Shown here one piece after another: positions 1 through 6,957 of a DNA stretch of 23,428 nt. How positions within the stretch are numbered: position 1 is the stretch's first letter; each line of letters starts with the position of its first letter. Source of the stretch: a virus; the IMG/VR virus record IMGVR_UViG_3300008120_000745, positions 1 through 23,428 of that record; one strand, written 5' to 3'. A program made the translations under genes and the position numbers. Below the pieces are notes generated by a model that did not search any database, was not told the DNA's origin, and was given only the letters and a program-made list of their open reading frames with translations.

Positions 1-384
1 TCTGAAGCAGAAAGATCAGAAAAAGAAGTAACAATCTTTGAGAAGATGGCTTTAGCTGCTGCAGCTCAGAGATATTGGTCAGACAACTCTGTTTCTGTAA
101 CGATTTCTTTTGACGCAGAAAAAGAAAAAGACTACGTAGGTACTGTTTTGCACATGTATGATGGTCAGTTGAAAACTGTATCATTCTTACCAGAAGGCAA
201 CGCAACGTACCCACAAATGCCGTACACTCAAATCACCGAAGAAGAGTACGAATCATATAAGGGTAAATTATTCCCTATTGATTTCTCTGGAGTATATGCT
301 GGAATGGCTTCCGACGCTATTGGTGAAAATTACTGCACAACCGATGCATGTGAAATTAAGTTTATTAAGGAAAATAGTAAGTAA
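1..384 (+). CDS. nrdJ: Adenosylcobalamin-dependent (class II) ribonucleotide reductase, C-terminal fragment
   Basis: The frame is open from base 1, so the gene begins outside the window; 127 C-terminal residues are visible. They resemble the end of monomeric class II ribonucleotide reductases: a WSDNSVSVTISFD segment, a GQLKTVSFLP segment, and a tail with two cysteines (CTTDAC) like the redox-active pair that re-reduces the active site in this family. The enzyme reduces ribonucleotides to deoxyribonucleotides using coenzyme B12. An internal ATG at 46 is not the true start, because the homologous sequence continues upstream of it. ThyX and dCMP deaminase follow, which fits a deoxynucleotide-supply module. 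The family assignment is from recalled motifs; the catalytic core lies outside the window. Confidence 0.72.
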   Translation, partial: SEAERSEKEVTIFEKMALAAAAQRYWSDNSVSVTISFDAEKEKDYVGTVLHMYDGQLKTVSFLPEGNATYPQMPYTQITEEEYESYKGKLFPIDFSGVYAGMASDAIGENYCTTDACEIKFIKENSK

Positions 385-392
385 AGATTAAT

Positions 393-761
393 ATGTCAGA
401 GTTTGAAGATGACGATATAGATAAAATATTTGAACAAATAATAGGATCGGACGGCATGGAGTCCTTAGACGTTCATCAAGTTGATGCTATTATAAGTATT
501 GAAAAAGTATCTACTGAATCTCTTTTAAAAGAATTTAATTTTATTATACAATCTTTATCTAGGGCTATAAATCACGTATCAGATTTAGGTTTAAGCTTCA
601 TGTCAATAGAAGGATATGGCTTAGACGACGATTTGCGAGATTTATTGGGAACTATATATAAACTAACAGAGGATTTAGATGAGTATATGGTAGAATTAAT
701 GCTTGAAGAGTCTGATCTACTAGAGGACGAAGAAAACGAAAACGATGAAGAAGATGAGTGA
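393..761 (+). CDS. Acidic protein of unknown function
   Basis: A 122-residue protein I do not recognise. It is strongly acidic, with an Asp/Glu cluster at the N-terminus (residues 3-10) and a tail made almost only of Glu, Asp and Asn (about residues 108-122). The middle is predicted helical, with alternating hydrophobic and charged residues. It has no cysteine motif and no membrane segment. It lies 8 bases after the reductase and its 3' end overlaps the thyX start, so it is probably co-translated with both. The acidic tail could contact a basic partner or mimic DNA, but nothing in the sequence shows this. Confidence 0.6.
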   Translation: MSEFEDDDIDKIFEQIIGSDGMESLDVHQVDAIISIEKVSTESLLKEFNFIIQSLSRAINHVSDLGLSFMSIEGYGLDDDLRDLLGTIYKLTEDLDEYMVELMLEESDLLEDEENENDEEDE

Positions 762-1461
762 AGATAATATAATTGAAGTTTTAAATAACGGATATGTACG
801 ATTGGTTGATTACATGGGCTCCGACCTATCTGTAGTCAACGCAGCAAGAGCTTCTTTTGCAAAAGAAAGCAAAGAGTTCTCCACAAGTGATGCTAGACTT
901 ATAGACTTTCTTGCTAGAGAAAATCATATGTCTCCATTTCGTCACGCATTCATGACCTTTGAATTCAAGGCTCCATTAATGGTGGCTAGACAGCATTGGA
1001 AATATGTTGTTGGTTCAGATCACACTATGGACTCTTGGAATGAATCATCAAGAAGATATGTGACTATGGAGCCAGAGTTCTATGTTCCACAATCTAATCA
1101 GTGGAGACTGGCTCCAGAGGATAAAAAGCAGGGCTCTGCTGGTTTATGTGATCCATTTACTGGGGCGGCATTATCTGAGCAGTTAATTAGATATATAGAA
1201 CAAGGCGAAGCCTACTATCGTCTTGCTATGGAATCCGGTATAGCCCCAGAGCAAGCAAGATTATTCCTTCCAGCTTACTCTATGCACGTCGTATACAGAT
1301 GGTCCTGTAGCTTGCAGTCAGCCTGTTTATTCTTGGTTCAGAGACTTGAAGAACAAGCTCAAGAAGAGATTAGGGATTACGCAGAAGCGGTCTTGATGTT
1401 AATCAAGGACATCTATCCAGTATCAATTAAGGCTTTGGTTGGCAAATACTCTTATGCTTGA
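745..1461 (+). CDS. thyX: Flavin-dependent thymidylate synthase ThyX
   Basis: 238 residues, the usual ThyX size. The enzyme makes dTMP from dUMP using methylene-tetrahydrofolate and FAD/NADPH. Visible signatures are RQHW at about residue 82, NESSRRY at about residue 99 (the NExSxRY half of the ThyX motif) and the C-terminal QARLFLP / WSCSLQ / QEEIRDYAEAV segments typical of the dUMP-binding region. The RHR part of the usual RHRxxSxNExSxRY signature is replaced by KYV, and a few extra residues lie before NESS, so this is a variant motif. Either ATG 745 or ATG 754 could be the start; neither has a clear ribosome-binding site and both overlap the previous gene, which suggests translational coupling. 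Confidence 0.9.
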   Translation: MKKMSEDNIIEVLNNGYVRLVDYMGSDLSVVNAARASFAKESKEFSTSDARLIDFLARENHMSPFRHAFMTFEFKAPLMVARQHWKYVVGSDHTMDSWNESSRRYVTMEPEFYVPQSNQWRLAPEDKKQGSAGLCDPFTGAALSEQLIRYIEQGEAYYRLAMESGIAPEQARLFLPAYSMHVVYRWSCSLQSACLFLVQRLEEQAQEEIRDYAEAVLMLIKDIYPVSIKALVGKYSYA

Positions 1462-1618
1462 TGTACTGTATATAGTTTTATTTTCAGTTTTGATAAACTG
1501 GATGATTAGTTTATCTATACTTTTTCAGGTATCAAGTGATACAAAAATTAAGATTAGATCTGGTATACTGTTGTTTCTATCGGGAATTATTAGTGGGTAT
1601 ATAGTTTATCTGTTATGA
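1454..1618 (+). CDS. Small two-helix membrane protein
   Basis: A 54-residue reading frame fills the gap between thyX and the dCMP deaminase. Its ATG overlaps the thyX stop by 8 bases and its TGA overlaps the next ATG (ATGA), as with the other gene junctions here. The protein has two hydrophobic stretches (about residues 4-26 and 40-53) joined by a short basic loop (SSDTKIKIRSG), so it should be a hairpin in the inner membrane with two transmembrane helices. No family is recognised. Holin-like or superinfection-exclusion roles are possible for such small phage membrane proteins, but the position inside a nucleotide-metabolism operon does not favour a lysis role. Confidence 0.62.
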   Translation: MLDVLYIVLFSVLINWMISLSILFQVSSDTKIKIRSGILLFLSGIISGYIVYLL

Positions 1619-2073
1619 CTTATGGTGATTTAACAAGAAAAGATTTGCAGTATATGCAGATGTGCTATAGTGCAGCTACAATATTTTCAACATGTGGAAA
1701 GAAAAAGTACGCTGCCATATTAGTTGATGAGTATGGACATATTGTAGGCTTTGGTTATAATGGTGGACCAAGTGGCTCTCTTCACTGCGAAGATGGCGGA
1801 TGTCCTAGATTTAAAGAGATGTCCCCAAGTGGATCAAACTATGACAACTGCATTTCTATACATGCAGAAGCGAATGCACTGCTACATTCAGACTACAGCT
1901 CTAGGGCTAAAAAGCTTTATGTCAACGGTCCCCCATGTCTTTCTTGCGCTAAGCTCATAGCAAATAGTACAATCACTGATGTATACTATGTTACTGATAG
2001 CGACTATGAAAACTGGGAATCAGTTGAACTATTTCTTAACTCCGCCGGAGTTTCAACACACAAGATCAAATAA
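1615..2073 (+). CDS. dCMP deaminase (zinc-dependent)
   Basis: 152 residues, normal for phage dCMP deaminases. It converts dCMP to dUMP, the substrate of ThyX encoded just upstream. The zinc and catalytic motifs are clear: HAE at residues 83-85 (zinc His and proton-shuttling Glu) and PCLSC with Cys108 and Cys111 as the other zinc ligands. An earlier Cys-rich loop (CEDGGC, about residues 57-62) matches the extra structural segment of dCMP deaminases and helps separate it from cytidine deaminases. The start overlaps the preceding stop (ATGA) and the stop overlaps the next start (TAATG). Confidence 0.92.
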   Translation: MTYGDLTRKDLQYMQMCYSAATIFSTCGKKKYAAILVDEYGHIVGFGYNGGPSGSLHCEDGGCPRFKEMSPSGSNYDNCISIHAEANALLHSDYSSRAKKLYVNGPPCLSCAKLIANSTITDVYYVTDSDYENWESVELFLNSAGVSTHKIK

Positions 2074-2318
2074 TGGCAGCATCTAAAGTAAATTACGTAG
2101 TATTGTATTCTGGACATAGTCAAGTCTATGGTTGTTCTTCTAAAAAAATTGCCCTAGAATCACCGCCTCCTGAGGGCTCTTCGATATCTGATAAAAAAAT
2201 CTTATTTATAACTTTTGAACCAGACACTAATCAACTTTCTGTACATAAGGTTGATGATGAAGAGGTGCAAGGTGCAGATATTAAGGTAAAAAAAGAAAAG
2301 AAAACGGAAGATGAGTAA
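2073..2318 (+). CDS. Hypothetical protein
   Basis: An 81-residue protein I do not recognise. The N-terminal half looks like beta strands (VNYVVLYSGHSQVYG, then KILFITFEPDTNQLSVHKV) and the C-terminus is a charged Lys/Glu tail. It has no catalytic motif, signal peptide or membrane segment. It is joined to its neighbours by a TAATG overlap upstream and an 8-base overlap downstream, so it is very likely a real translated member of the operon. Confidence 0.55.
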   Translation: MAASKVNYVVLYSGHSQVYGCSSKKIALESPPPEGSSISDKKILFITFEPDTNQLSVHKVDDEEVQGADIKVKKEKKTEDE

Positions 2319-2544
2319 AGGGATCAAAAAGAAAGTAACTGTTAAGCTCTTACCAGGGGAGGCAGTTTTTGTGGCAAGTGTTGAGGTACTTCAGCACATA
2401 GCCGAAACATACGCTTGTCTATCAGAAGGATGCGATATACAGGAAGACAAATTGTCCTGGCTTGCGGTATCTGAAGATATAGCAGGTTGGATTAGTGAAA
2501 CATATTATTCTGGTCAGGAAAATGAACAAGAAGAAGAATGGTGA
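2311..2544 (+). CDS. Hypothetical protein
   Basis: A 77-residue protein of unknown function. It has a basic N-terminus (MSKGIKKKVTVKL), a mixed alpha/beta middle with two isolated cysteines (about residues 36 and 41), and an acidic Gln/Glu-rich end (ENEQEEEW). It overlaps the previous gene by 8 bases. Its 3' end overlaps the start of the following membrane-anchored protein, whose ribosome-binding site (AGGA) sits inside this gene. Confidence 0.5.
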   Translation: MSKGIKKKVTVKLLPGEAVFVASVEVLQHIAETYACLSEGCDIQEDKLSWLAVSEDIAGWISETYYSGQENEQEEEW

Positions 2545-2806
2545 AGTACTTGTATTTTTACTTGCGTGTTTTTCCGTAGGTATAATTGCTGGTAGTATTT
2601 CAAAAAATAAATTGAAAAAAAATATTAGTCAAAATTCTTTGACAATACAAAACTATGTTAATAGATTATCTGAGTTTGATCTTACTGAAACTAAATCAGC
2701 TTCAGAATTATTTTTTGACTTAATGTCCACAGGGTTTCATCCACAATCTGCTTTTGATATAGTGGCTAAAGAATGTATTGATGTTGGAGAAAAATTTAAT
2801 GATTGA
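2522..2806 (+). CDS. Membrane-anchored small protein
   Basis: 94 residues from the ATG at 2522, which has an AGGA element just upstream (about 2516-2519); a longer GTG start at 2495 is less likely. The N-terminus is a short Lys-rich stretch followed by a hydrophobic segment at about residues 8-25 (VLVFLLACFSVGIIAG), so the protein is probably anchored by one N-terminal helix with a soluble helical domain behind it. The cysteine in the helix lacks a convincing lipobox, so a lipoprotein is unlikely. No family is recognised. It overlaps the glycosyltransferase start by 8 bases. Confidence 0.5.
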   Translation: MNKKKNGEVLVFLLACFSVGIIAGSISKNKLKKNISQNSLTIQNYVNRLSEFDLTETKSASELFFDLMSTGFHPQSAFDIVAKECIDVGEKFND

Positions 2807-3614
2807 TTTATGTGTAGTTAATTACAACACAAGACCACTACTGCAGAGATTTTTGGACACGCTGCACTCAGATTTATATAGTCCAAATGGCGCGCTCGTA
2901 AAAAACTGGAATCTATATATCACCGATAATGATTCTACTGATGATTTCATTCCGTGGATTAGACAAAATGAAGAGCGATACCTTATAAATAGAACTTATC
3001 TTAGACAAAATATTGGTTACTCAGCAGCCATTAATATGATGGCTAGCAAAAGTGATGGAGATATAATCGGCGTTCTTAATGGTGACGTATGGATGACATC
3101 AGAAGATTGCGTTAAGATAGAAAATATTTTTAACGATAATCCAGATGTTCATATTCTTGGTCCAAAGCAAAGAGATGAAAATGGCTTCATCACACACGCT
3201 GGCATTATTGGAACAAACATTACTCCCAAGCACAGAGGGTGGAGAGAGCATGATCCGCAAGATCTTTTATATAAGGACAGAATTAATTGCGTAACGGTAT
3301 CCGGTTCTGCTTATTTTGTTAGAAGAGATGTTTGGAATGACCTTACAAATAATCCAAAATACAGAGAAATTTACCCTGATGCAATAGGAGCATTCTTACC
3401 AACTCCTCATTATTATGAGGAAACTTGGTGTTCGTACTTTGCTAGACATCTTGGTTACAATGTAGTATATGATGGCTCTGTGTCAATAGGTCACAGTTGG
3501 CACGCTTCTACTCCAAAACCAGGACAAGGCGTAAGTCATGCGGATAGATACTTTCCAGTGTCTAGAGAAATTTTTAGAAAAGCCTGTGACCATATAGGAA
3601 TAGAAAGAGATTAA
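2799..3614 (+). CDS. Family 2 glycosyltransferase
   Basis: About 271 residues from the ATG at 2799, chosen because GGAG lies 10 bases upstream and the GT2 fold starts directly with a beta strand (LCVVNYNTRPLL). The GT-A nucleotide-sugar features are present: NYNT at the first strand, TDNDSTDD at the second, GYSAAINMMAS in the helix that contacts the donor, and NGDV as the metal-binding DXD-like site. A later YYEETWCSYFARHLGY segment matches the acceptor-side ED/EEx motif of rhamnosyltransferase-like GT2 enzymes. It transfers a sugar from a nucleotide donor. The acceptor is unknown; phage enzymes of this kind act on DNA bases, virion proteins or host surface glycans. A second GT2 lies at 6264-6956. 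Confidence 0.85.
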   Translation: MIDLCVVNYNTRPLLQRFLDTLHSDLYSPNGALVKNWNLYITDNDSTDDFIPWIRQNEERYLINRTYLRQNIGYSAAINMMASKSDGDIIGVLNGDVWMTSEDCVKIENIFNDNPDVHILGPKQRDENGFITHAGIIGTNITPKHRGWREHDPQDLLYKDRINCVTVSGSAYFVRRDVWNDLTNNPKYREIYPDAIGAFLPTPHYYEETWCSYFARHLGYNVVYDGSVSIGHSWHASTPKPGQGVSHADRYFPVSREIFRKACDHIGIERD

Positions 3615-3615
3615 A

Positions 3616-4014
3616 ATGAGTGATAAATTAAATCCATGGATTTACAATGCAGAAGTTAAAAAAGTTGTTGATGGAGATACGTTTGATATCGTCATCGACC
3701 TTGGCTTTGATACTTTGAGAAAGGGAAGAGTCCGACTTTATGGTGTAAATACACCAGAAAGCAGAACTTCTAATATAGAAGAAAAGAAGCAAGGTTTAGC
3801 TGCAAAAGAATTTACAGAACAGTGGCTTGCAAAGGCTCAAAATTGGGTTAAGATAGAAACTATAATTGATAAAAATGAAAAGTATGGAAGAGTGCTTGCA
3901 AAAGTCTGGGACAAAGATGGAAACTGTTTGAATACCGACATAGTTTCTGCCGGCTTGGCTAGAGAATATTATGGAGTTGGCGACAAAACTTGGACTGAAT
4001 TCAAAAAGGGCTAA
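3616..4014 (+). CDS. Thermonuclease (staphylococcal-nuclease-like)
   Basis: 132 residues with an SNase fold. The order of signatures matches micrococcal nuclease: VVDGDTFDI (calcium-binding Asp at 19/21), RVRLYGVNTPES (Arg40 and Glu48 in the positions of catalytic Arg35 and Glu43) and KYGRVLAKVW carrying the second catalytic Arg. The Asp40 calcium ligand of the classical enzyme is replaced by Asn in GVNTPE, so metal binding may differ slightly. It would hydrolyse DNA or RNA phosphodiester bonds. No secretion signal is seen, so it should act in the host cytoplasm, for example in host DNA breakdown for nucleotide recycling. It starts 1 base after the glycosyltransferase stop. Confidence 0.88.
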   Translation: MSDKLNPWIYNAEVKKVVDGDTFDIVIDLGFDTLRKGRVRLYGVNTPESRTSNIEEKKQGLAAKEFTEQWLAKAQNWVKIETIIDKNEKYGRVLAKVWDKDGNCLNTDIVSAGLAREYYGVGDKTWTEFKKG

Positions 4015-4020
4015 CCCATA

Positions 4021-5217
4021 ATGCTTGTCAGTGAGTTGGATATTCCTTTTGTTAAAAATACATACACTAGATTTGAGCAAAGAGAAGAAACATTTGCCTT
4101 AAGAGATCAAACTTGGATAGGCAAAAATAATATAGGCTATGTCCTCTTTAGACACGAAGATATTAATAATGTTTTAAAAGACAGTCGCTGGCATACTGCC
4201 ATAGGATTACTTGCTGAGTTAAATACCAACCTTCCTGCAGAGTTTAAGCAGAGAAGAAAAAATGGTTTAATGGCACTTAATGACAAAGCTCATTCAAGGT
4301 TAAAAAAATTAGTAGTGCCAGCTTTTACCGCTAGGCACTCCGATAGTCTTAGGCCGTTTATGGGTTTGTTAATGAATGAACTTATTGACTCATTGGCAAC
4401 AAAACAAACAATAGACTTACAGAAGGATATTTTTAACTATTACCCGATACCAATTCTATGTAAGTTATTTGGTATACCTAGTAGTGACTGGAAAATGTTT
4501 AGCGATTGGTCCTACTTAATGTTTAATATATTTAACTTAAGCGGCGAAATTAATCAAGAAAAAGTATCAAGTGCTCAAAAAGAATTTGATGAGTATACTT
4601 CTGATCTTATTTCTTATAAGAGAAAAAACCTAACAGATGACTTACTTTCTAGTCTAATTAAATCAGAACAAGATGGAGATCTTTTATCCACAGAAGAGCT
4701 GATTATGCTCATAGAAATAATTATTGCTAGTGGAATTGACACCACAAGATGCCAATTGGGTTTATGCTCTAAGACAGTCTTGGATAATAATTTACAAAAT
4801 AAAGAAATAAAAAATTATTTAGAAGAAATTATTAGATATGATTCAGTGCTTAGGGGAACTGTAAGAATAGCTTCCGAAGATATTTCCTATAAAGATACCG
4901 TTTTTCCCAAGGGCACTTTAGTTTATTTAAATATTGTTTCCGCAAACTTTGATTCAACAGTTTTTTATAATCCAAATGAAATAATTCTTGATAGAAAAGA
5001 ATTACATAAAACACTATCTTTTGGTTCTGGCCTACACTATTGTTTAGGCGTAGCCTTAGCTAAGGCAGAAATTGAAGAGGGTCTAAGTGTGTTGTTTTCT
5101 AGAATAGGTGATAGAATAGAATCATGGGAAGCAACCAGCTTGCCAGTTACATCAGTAATAAATGGGTTAGACTCTTTAAAGGTAACATTAAATGCAGACA
5201 TTTCTTCCGTATCCTGA
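4021..5217 (+). CDS. Cytochrome P450 monooxygenase
   Basis: 398 residues, the standard length of a soluble bacterial class I P450, with no membrane anchor. All core motifs are present: the C-helix HSRLKKLVVPAFT that contacts the haem propionates, the I-helix ASGIDTT (acid-alcohol pair Asp240/Thr241) for oxygen activation, the K-helix ExxR (Glu269-Arg272), and the haem loop FGSGLHYCLG with the cysteine thiolate at residue 341. It should therefore bind haem and oxidise a small substrate, which is unknown. The J-helix region is slightly short. No ferredoxin or reductase is encoded nearby, so electrons would have to come from the host. Its 3' end overlaps the next gene by 26 bases and its base composition resembles its neighbours, so it looks like a settled phage gene. 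P450 genes are rare in phages. Confidence 0.95.
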   Translation: MLVSELDIPFVKNTYTRFEQREETFALRDQTWIGKNNIGYVLFRHEDINNVLKDSRWHTAIGLLAELNTNLPAEFKQRRKNGLMALNDKAHSRLKKLVVPAFTARHSDSLRPFMGLLMNELIDSLATKQTIDLQKDIFNYYPIPILCKLFGIPSSDWKMFSDWSYLMFNIFNLSGEINQEKVSSAQKEFDEYTSDLISYKRKNLTDDLLSSLIKSEQDGDLLSTEELIMLIEIIIASGIDTTRCQLGLCSKTVLDNNLQNKEIKNYLEEIIRYDSVLRGTVRIASEDISYKDTVFPKGTLVYLNIVSANFDSTVFYNPNEIILDRKELHKTLSFGSGLHYCLGVALAKAEIEEGLSVLFSRIGDRIESWEATSLPVTSVINGLDSLKVTLNADISSVS

Positions 5218-5596
5218 TTTTGTACAGTCAATAAAAGTTCTAGACTATCGTCGGCTCGGCAAGCAACGCGTAGAAACATTCCAAGTACTTAACATTCTAT
5301 TGGATAGAACTCCAACTAAAGGATGGCGCAATCACCCAGTCACCCGTATGTGGACTGGCTACGAAGAAGCTCTAAAGCTGTATCAGAATTACACTATACT
5401 AGAGTGGATAGACAGAGGCTATAACAACACTATGAAGTTTGAAGACATAGATCATTCTTCAATTGTTTATCCATCATGGTTTGGTAGCGATGAATTTCAT
5501 AGGTCTCATAGGTCTAATCTCTTAAGAAAAGATTACGAATATTATTCTCAATACTTTGACGATCCAGCAGATTTAGAGTATTATTGGCCAGTATGA
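5192..5596 (+). CDS. Pyrimidine dimer DNA glycosylase-like protein (MSMEG_6728 type)
   Basis: 134 residues. The protein carries the family's usual string of motifs: QTFLPYPDF at the N-terminus, LDYRRLGKQRVE, WRNHPVTRMW, and FHRSHRSNLLRKD near the C-terminus. This family is commonly annotated as pyrimidine dimer DNA glycosylase or MSMEG_6728-like, and is seen in actinobacteria and phages; the T4 DenV relationship suggests UV-damage repair, but activity is inferred. The start lies inside the P450 gene, 26 bases before its end. It holds the only in-frame CGG codon I found that is clearly read as Arg (5252-5254, within the conserved RRLGKQR motif), which matters for the frameshift sites elsewhere in the window. 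Confidence 0.82.
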   Translation: MQTFLPYPDFVQSIKVLDYRRLGKQRVETFQVLNILLDRTPTKGWRNHPVTRMWTGYEEALKLYQNYTILEWIDRGYNNTMKFEDIDHSSIVYPSWFGSDEFHRSHRSNLLRKDYEYYSQYFDDPADLEYYWPV

Positions 5597-5997
5597 GTAT
5601 TGCAGTTTACTTAGCTGGAGCCATGGATTATGTTGGTGACTACGCCAAGGGATGGCGTAAGTCGGCAACTGAGTCGTTAATGTTGTTGGGCTATAGGGTT
5701 TATGACCCTACTTCTATTCCAGAAGAACCCAATATGACCCCGGATGAAATAGCTCAAAAAAATCTCTTCATGCAGAAAAAATCGGATATTTTGCTGGTAG
5801 AATACATGCTAGAAAACAGAGCATACATAGGAACTGATTACGAAATGGCTTGGGCAAAAATGAACAATCAGCCATGCGTAGTTATGTGCTCTAATCAAAA
5901 CAAAGATCGCCCATATATGAAATATATGGCAACAAAACTTGCAGACAACCTGCAAGATGCTATAGAATATATAGCAATTCATTATCCAACTAACTAA
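5593..5997 (+). CDS. Nucleoside 2-deoxyribosyltransferase-like protein
   Basis: 134 residues from the ATG at 5593, which overlaps the previous stop as ATGA. The features are those of the nucleoside 2-deoxyribosyltransferase superfamily: YLAGAM in the first strand-loop, a Trp-Arg helix (GWRKS), the central SDILLVEY strand with its acidic residue, and GTDYEMAWA, the GTxxEhxxA signature with the catalytic Glu. Such enzymes exchange or hydrolyse the base of deoxynucleosides or their monophosphates, so this one could salvage bases or clear modified nucleotides for phage DNA synthesis. The exact substrate cannot be read from sequence. Confidence 0.8.
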   Translation: MSIAVYLAGAMDYVGDYAKGWRKSATESLMLLGYRVYDPTSIPEEPNMTPDEIAQKNLFMQKKSDILLVEYMLENRAYIGTDYEMAWAKMNNQPCVVMCSNQNKDRPYMKYMATKLADNLQDAIEYIAIHYPTN

Positions 5998-6011
5998 CAA
6001 AAGGAATAAAA

Positions 6012-6194
6012 ATGTCAGAGAACAAGTTCAAGTACTTTACTGTTACCACAACCACGCTGGTTAAGGCCAACAGCAAGACCGATGCCCAGAAGCTTGCAAT
6101 GGGTCGTCGTGGCGTAACTGGTGAGGTCATGTTCAAGGATGTTGAAATCGAGCGAATCTCAGCTGTTGAGGCTCGCGAGCAGATCATCGCCTGA
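6012..6194 (+). CDS. Small protein with unusual codon use, likely strongly expressed
   Basis: 60 residues, function unknown; the pattern (KYFTVTTTTLVKANSKTDAQKLA then EVMFKDVEIERISAVEARE) suggests a small beta-alpha-beta fold. It has a good ribosome-binding site (AAGGA, 6 bases before ATG) and is closed by a strong hairpin at 6212-6242. Its codon use differs sharply from its neighbours: all five Arg codons are CGN with no AGA, Lys is mostly AAG, and C- or G-ending codons dominate (AAC, ACC, GCC, ATC, GAG). Adjacent genes use AGA and A/T-ending codons. This is what a highly expressed gene tuned to a higher-GC host would look like, or a recent acquisition. Compare the reverse-strand gene at 17501-17680. 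Confidence 0.72.
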   Translation: MSENKFKYFTVTTTTLVKANSKTDAQKLAMGRRGVTGEVMFKDVEIERISAVEAREQIIA

Positions 6195-6211
6195 TTGTAG
6201 TATTGTCCTGT

Positions 6212-6242
6212 GAAGGGGGGACCGTTATACGGTCCTCCCTTC
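6212..6242 (+). terminator. Strong hairpin, probable terminator
   Basis: A 13-bp stem (one G-T wobble) with the 5-base loop TTATA: left arm GAAGGGGGGACCG, right arm CGGTCCTCCCTTC. It starts 18 bases after the stop of the small gene at 6012-6194. No run of T follows, so it may act as a factor-assisted terminator, or protect the 3' end of the short upstream transcript from exonucleases. Confidence 0.75.
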
Positions 6243-6263
6243 TGTATATAGAAAGAATGGCAT

Positions 6264-6956
6264 ATGTTATATGCACAAATGGTTGGAAGAAATGAGTCTT
6301 CCAGATTTCTAGAACCTGTTCTAGAAAGACTATCTACTCAGGTAGATAAAATAATTTTTACAGACGACTGTTCAACAGATAATACGGCAGAGATTGCCGC
6401 AAAGTATGCAGAAGTATTTAGTACACCAGAACCCCTTTTTACAAAACACGAGGGACAACTTAGAGCCCTTGCTTGGGGTAACTTAGAAAAGTTTGCCAAA
6501 GAAGGTGACTGGGTTTTGGCTATAGACTGTGATGAAAAACTTTATCATGTTGATGATTTAGATGTTAAGCAGGTCTTATCTAAGTCTGAATTTGATGTAG
6601 TCAATGTTCGTTTCTATCATATGTGGAGCGAAACACACTATAGAGTAGACAAGCTTTGGGCTCCGAATAACTCTTCAAGAATCTTTAGATTTAAGTCTGG
6701 AGCTGGTTTCCAGAATAAAGCTCTTGCATGTGGGTCTGAACCAACGTATGTTCCTCAGTGGATTCGTCAAAGAAACTACTGGAAAGATTCAGGTCTCATC
6801 ATGCAACATCTTGGTTACACTTATGATGAGGATAAAAAGTCTAAATATGAAAGATATTCCACTTTAGATGGTGGACAGTTTCATGCCTTAAATCATATTA
6901 ATTCTATTATAGATCCTAATCCAGTATTAATTCAATGGGGAAACTTTGGTATTTGA
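6264..6956 (+). CDS. Family 2 glycosyltransferase
   Basis: 230 residues. A GT-A fold is indicated by the opening MVGRNESSRFLEPVLERL, the TDDCSTDNTAEIA donor-binding loop, WVLAIDCDEKL with the metal-binding DxD (DCD), and a later Trp/His-rich region (FYHMWSETHYR, MQHLGYTY). The NESxxL start and the DxDE site recall GT2 enzymes of the beta-1,4-glucosyltransferase type. It transfers a sugar from a nucleotide donor to an unknown acceptor. The ATG at 6264 is used because an ATG at 6257 opens only a 12-codon frame. It is the first gene after the hairpin, so a promoter should lie in 6195-6263, but I see no clear -35/-10 pair there. Confidence 0.83.
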   Translation: MLYAQMVGRNESSRFLEPVLERLSTQVDKIIFTDDCSTDNTAEIAAKYAEVFSTPEPLFTKHEGQLRALAWGNLEKFAKEGDWVLAIDCDEKLYHVDDLDVKQVLSKSEFDVVNVRFYHMWSETHYRVDKLWAPNNSSRIFRFKSGAGFQNKALACGSEPTYVPQWIRQRNYWKDSGLIMQHLGYTYDEDKKSKYERYSTLDGGQFHALNHINSIIDPNPVLIQWGNFGI

Positions 6957-6957
6957 A

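Noticed and set aside
3796-4080. Reverse-strand frame across the thermonuclease end
   Set aside because: It lies opposite a well-supported thermonuclease and P450 start and has no ribosome-binding site or motif.
5252-5254. CGG as a fully unassigned codon in this phage or host
   Set aside because: The in-frame CGG here encodes the conserved Arg of the RRLGKQR motif and a +1 shift would stop within a few codons, so CGG can be read as Arg at least sometimes.
5959-5975. GCTATA-gaata-TATAGC hairpin as a terminator
   Set aside because: It is inside the coding end of the deoxyribosyltransferase-like gene, is AT-rich and weak, and has no T run.
6257-6295. Start of the second glycosyltransferase at the upstream ATG 6257
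   Set aside because: That frame is closed after 12 codons; ATG 6264 opens the full-length GT2.
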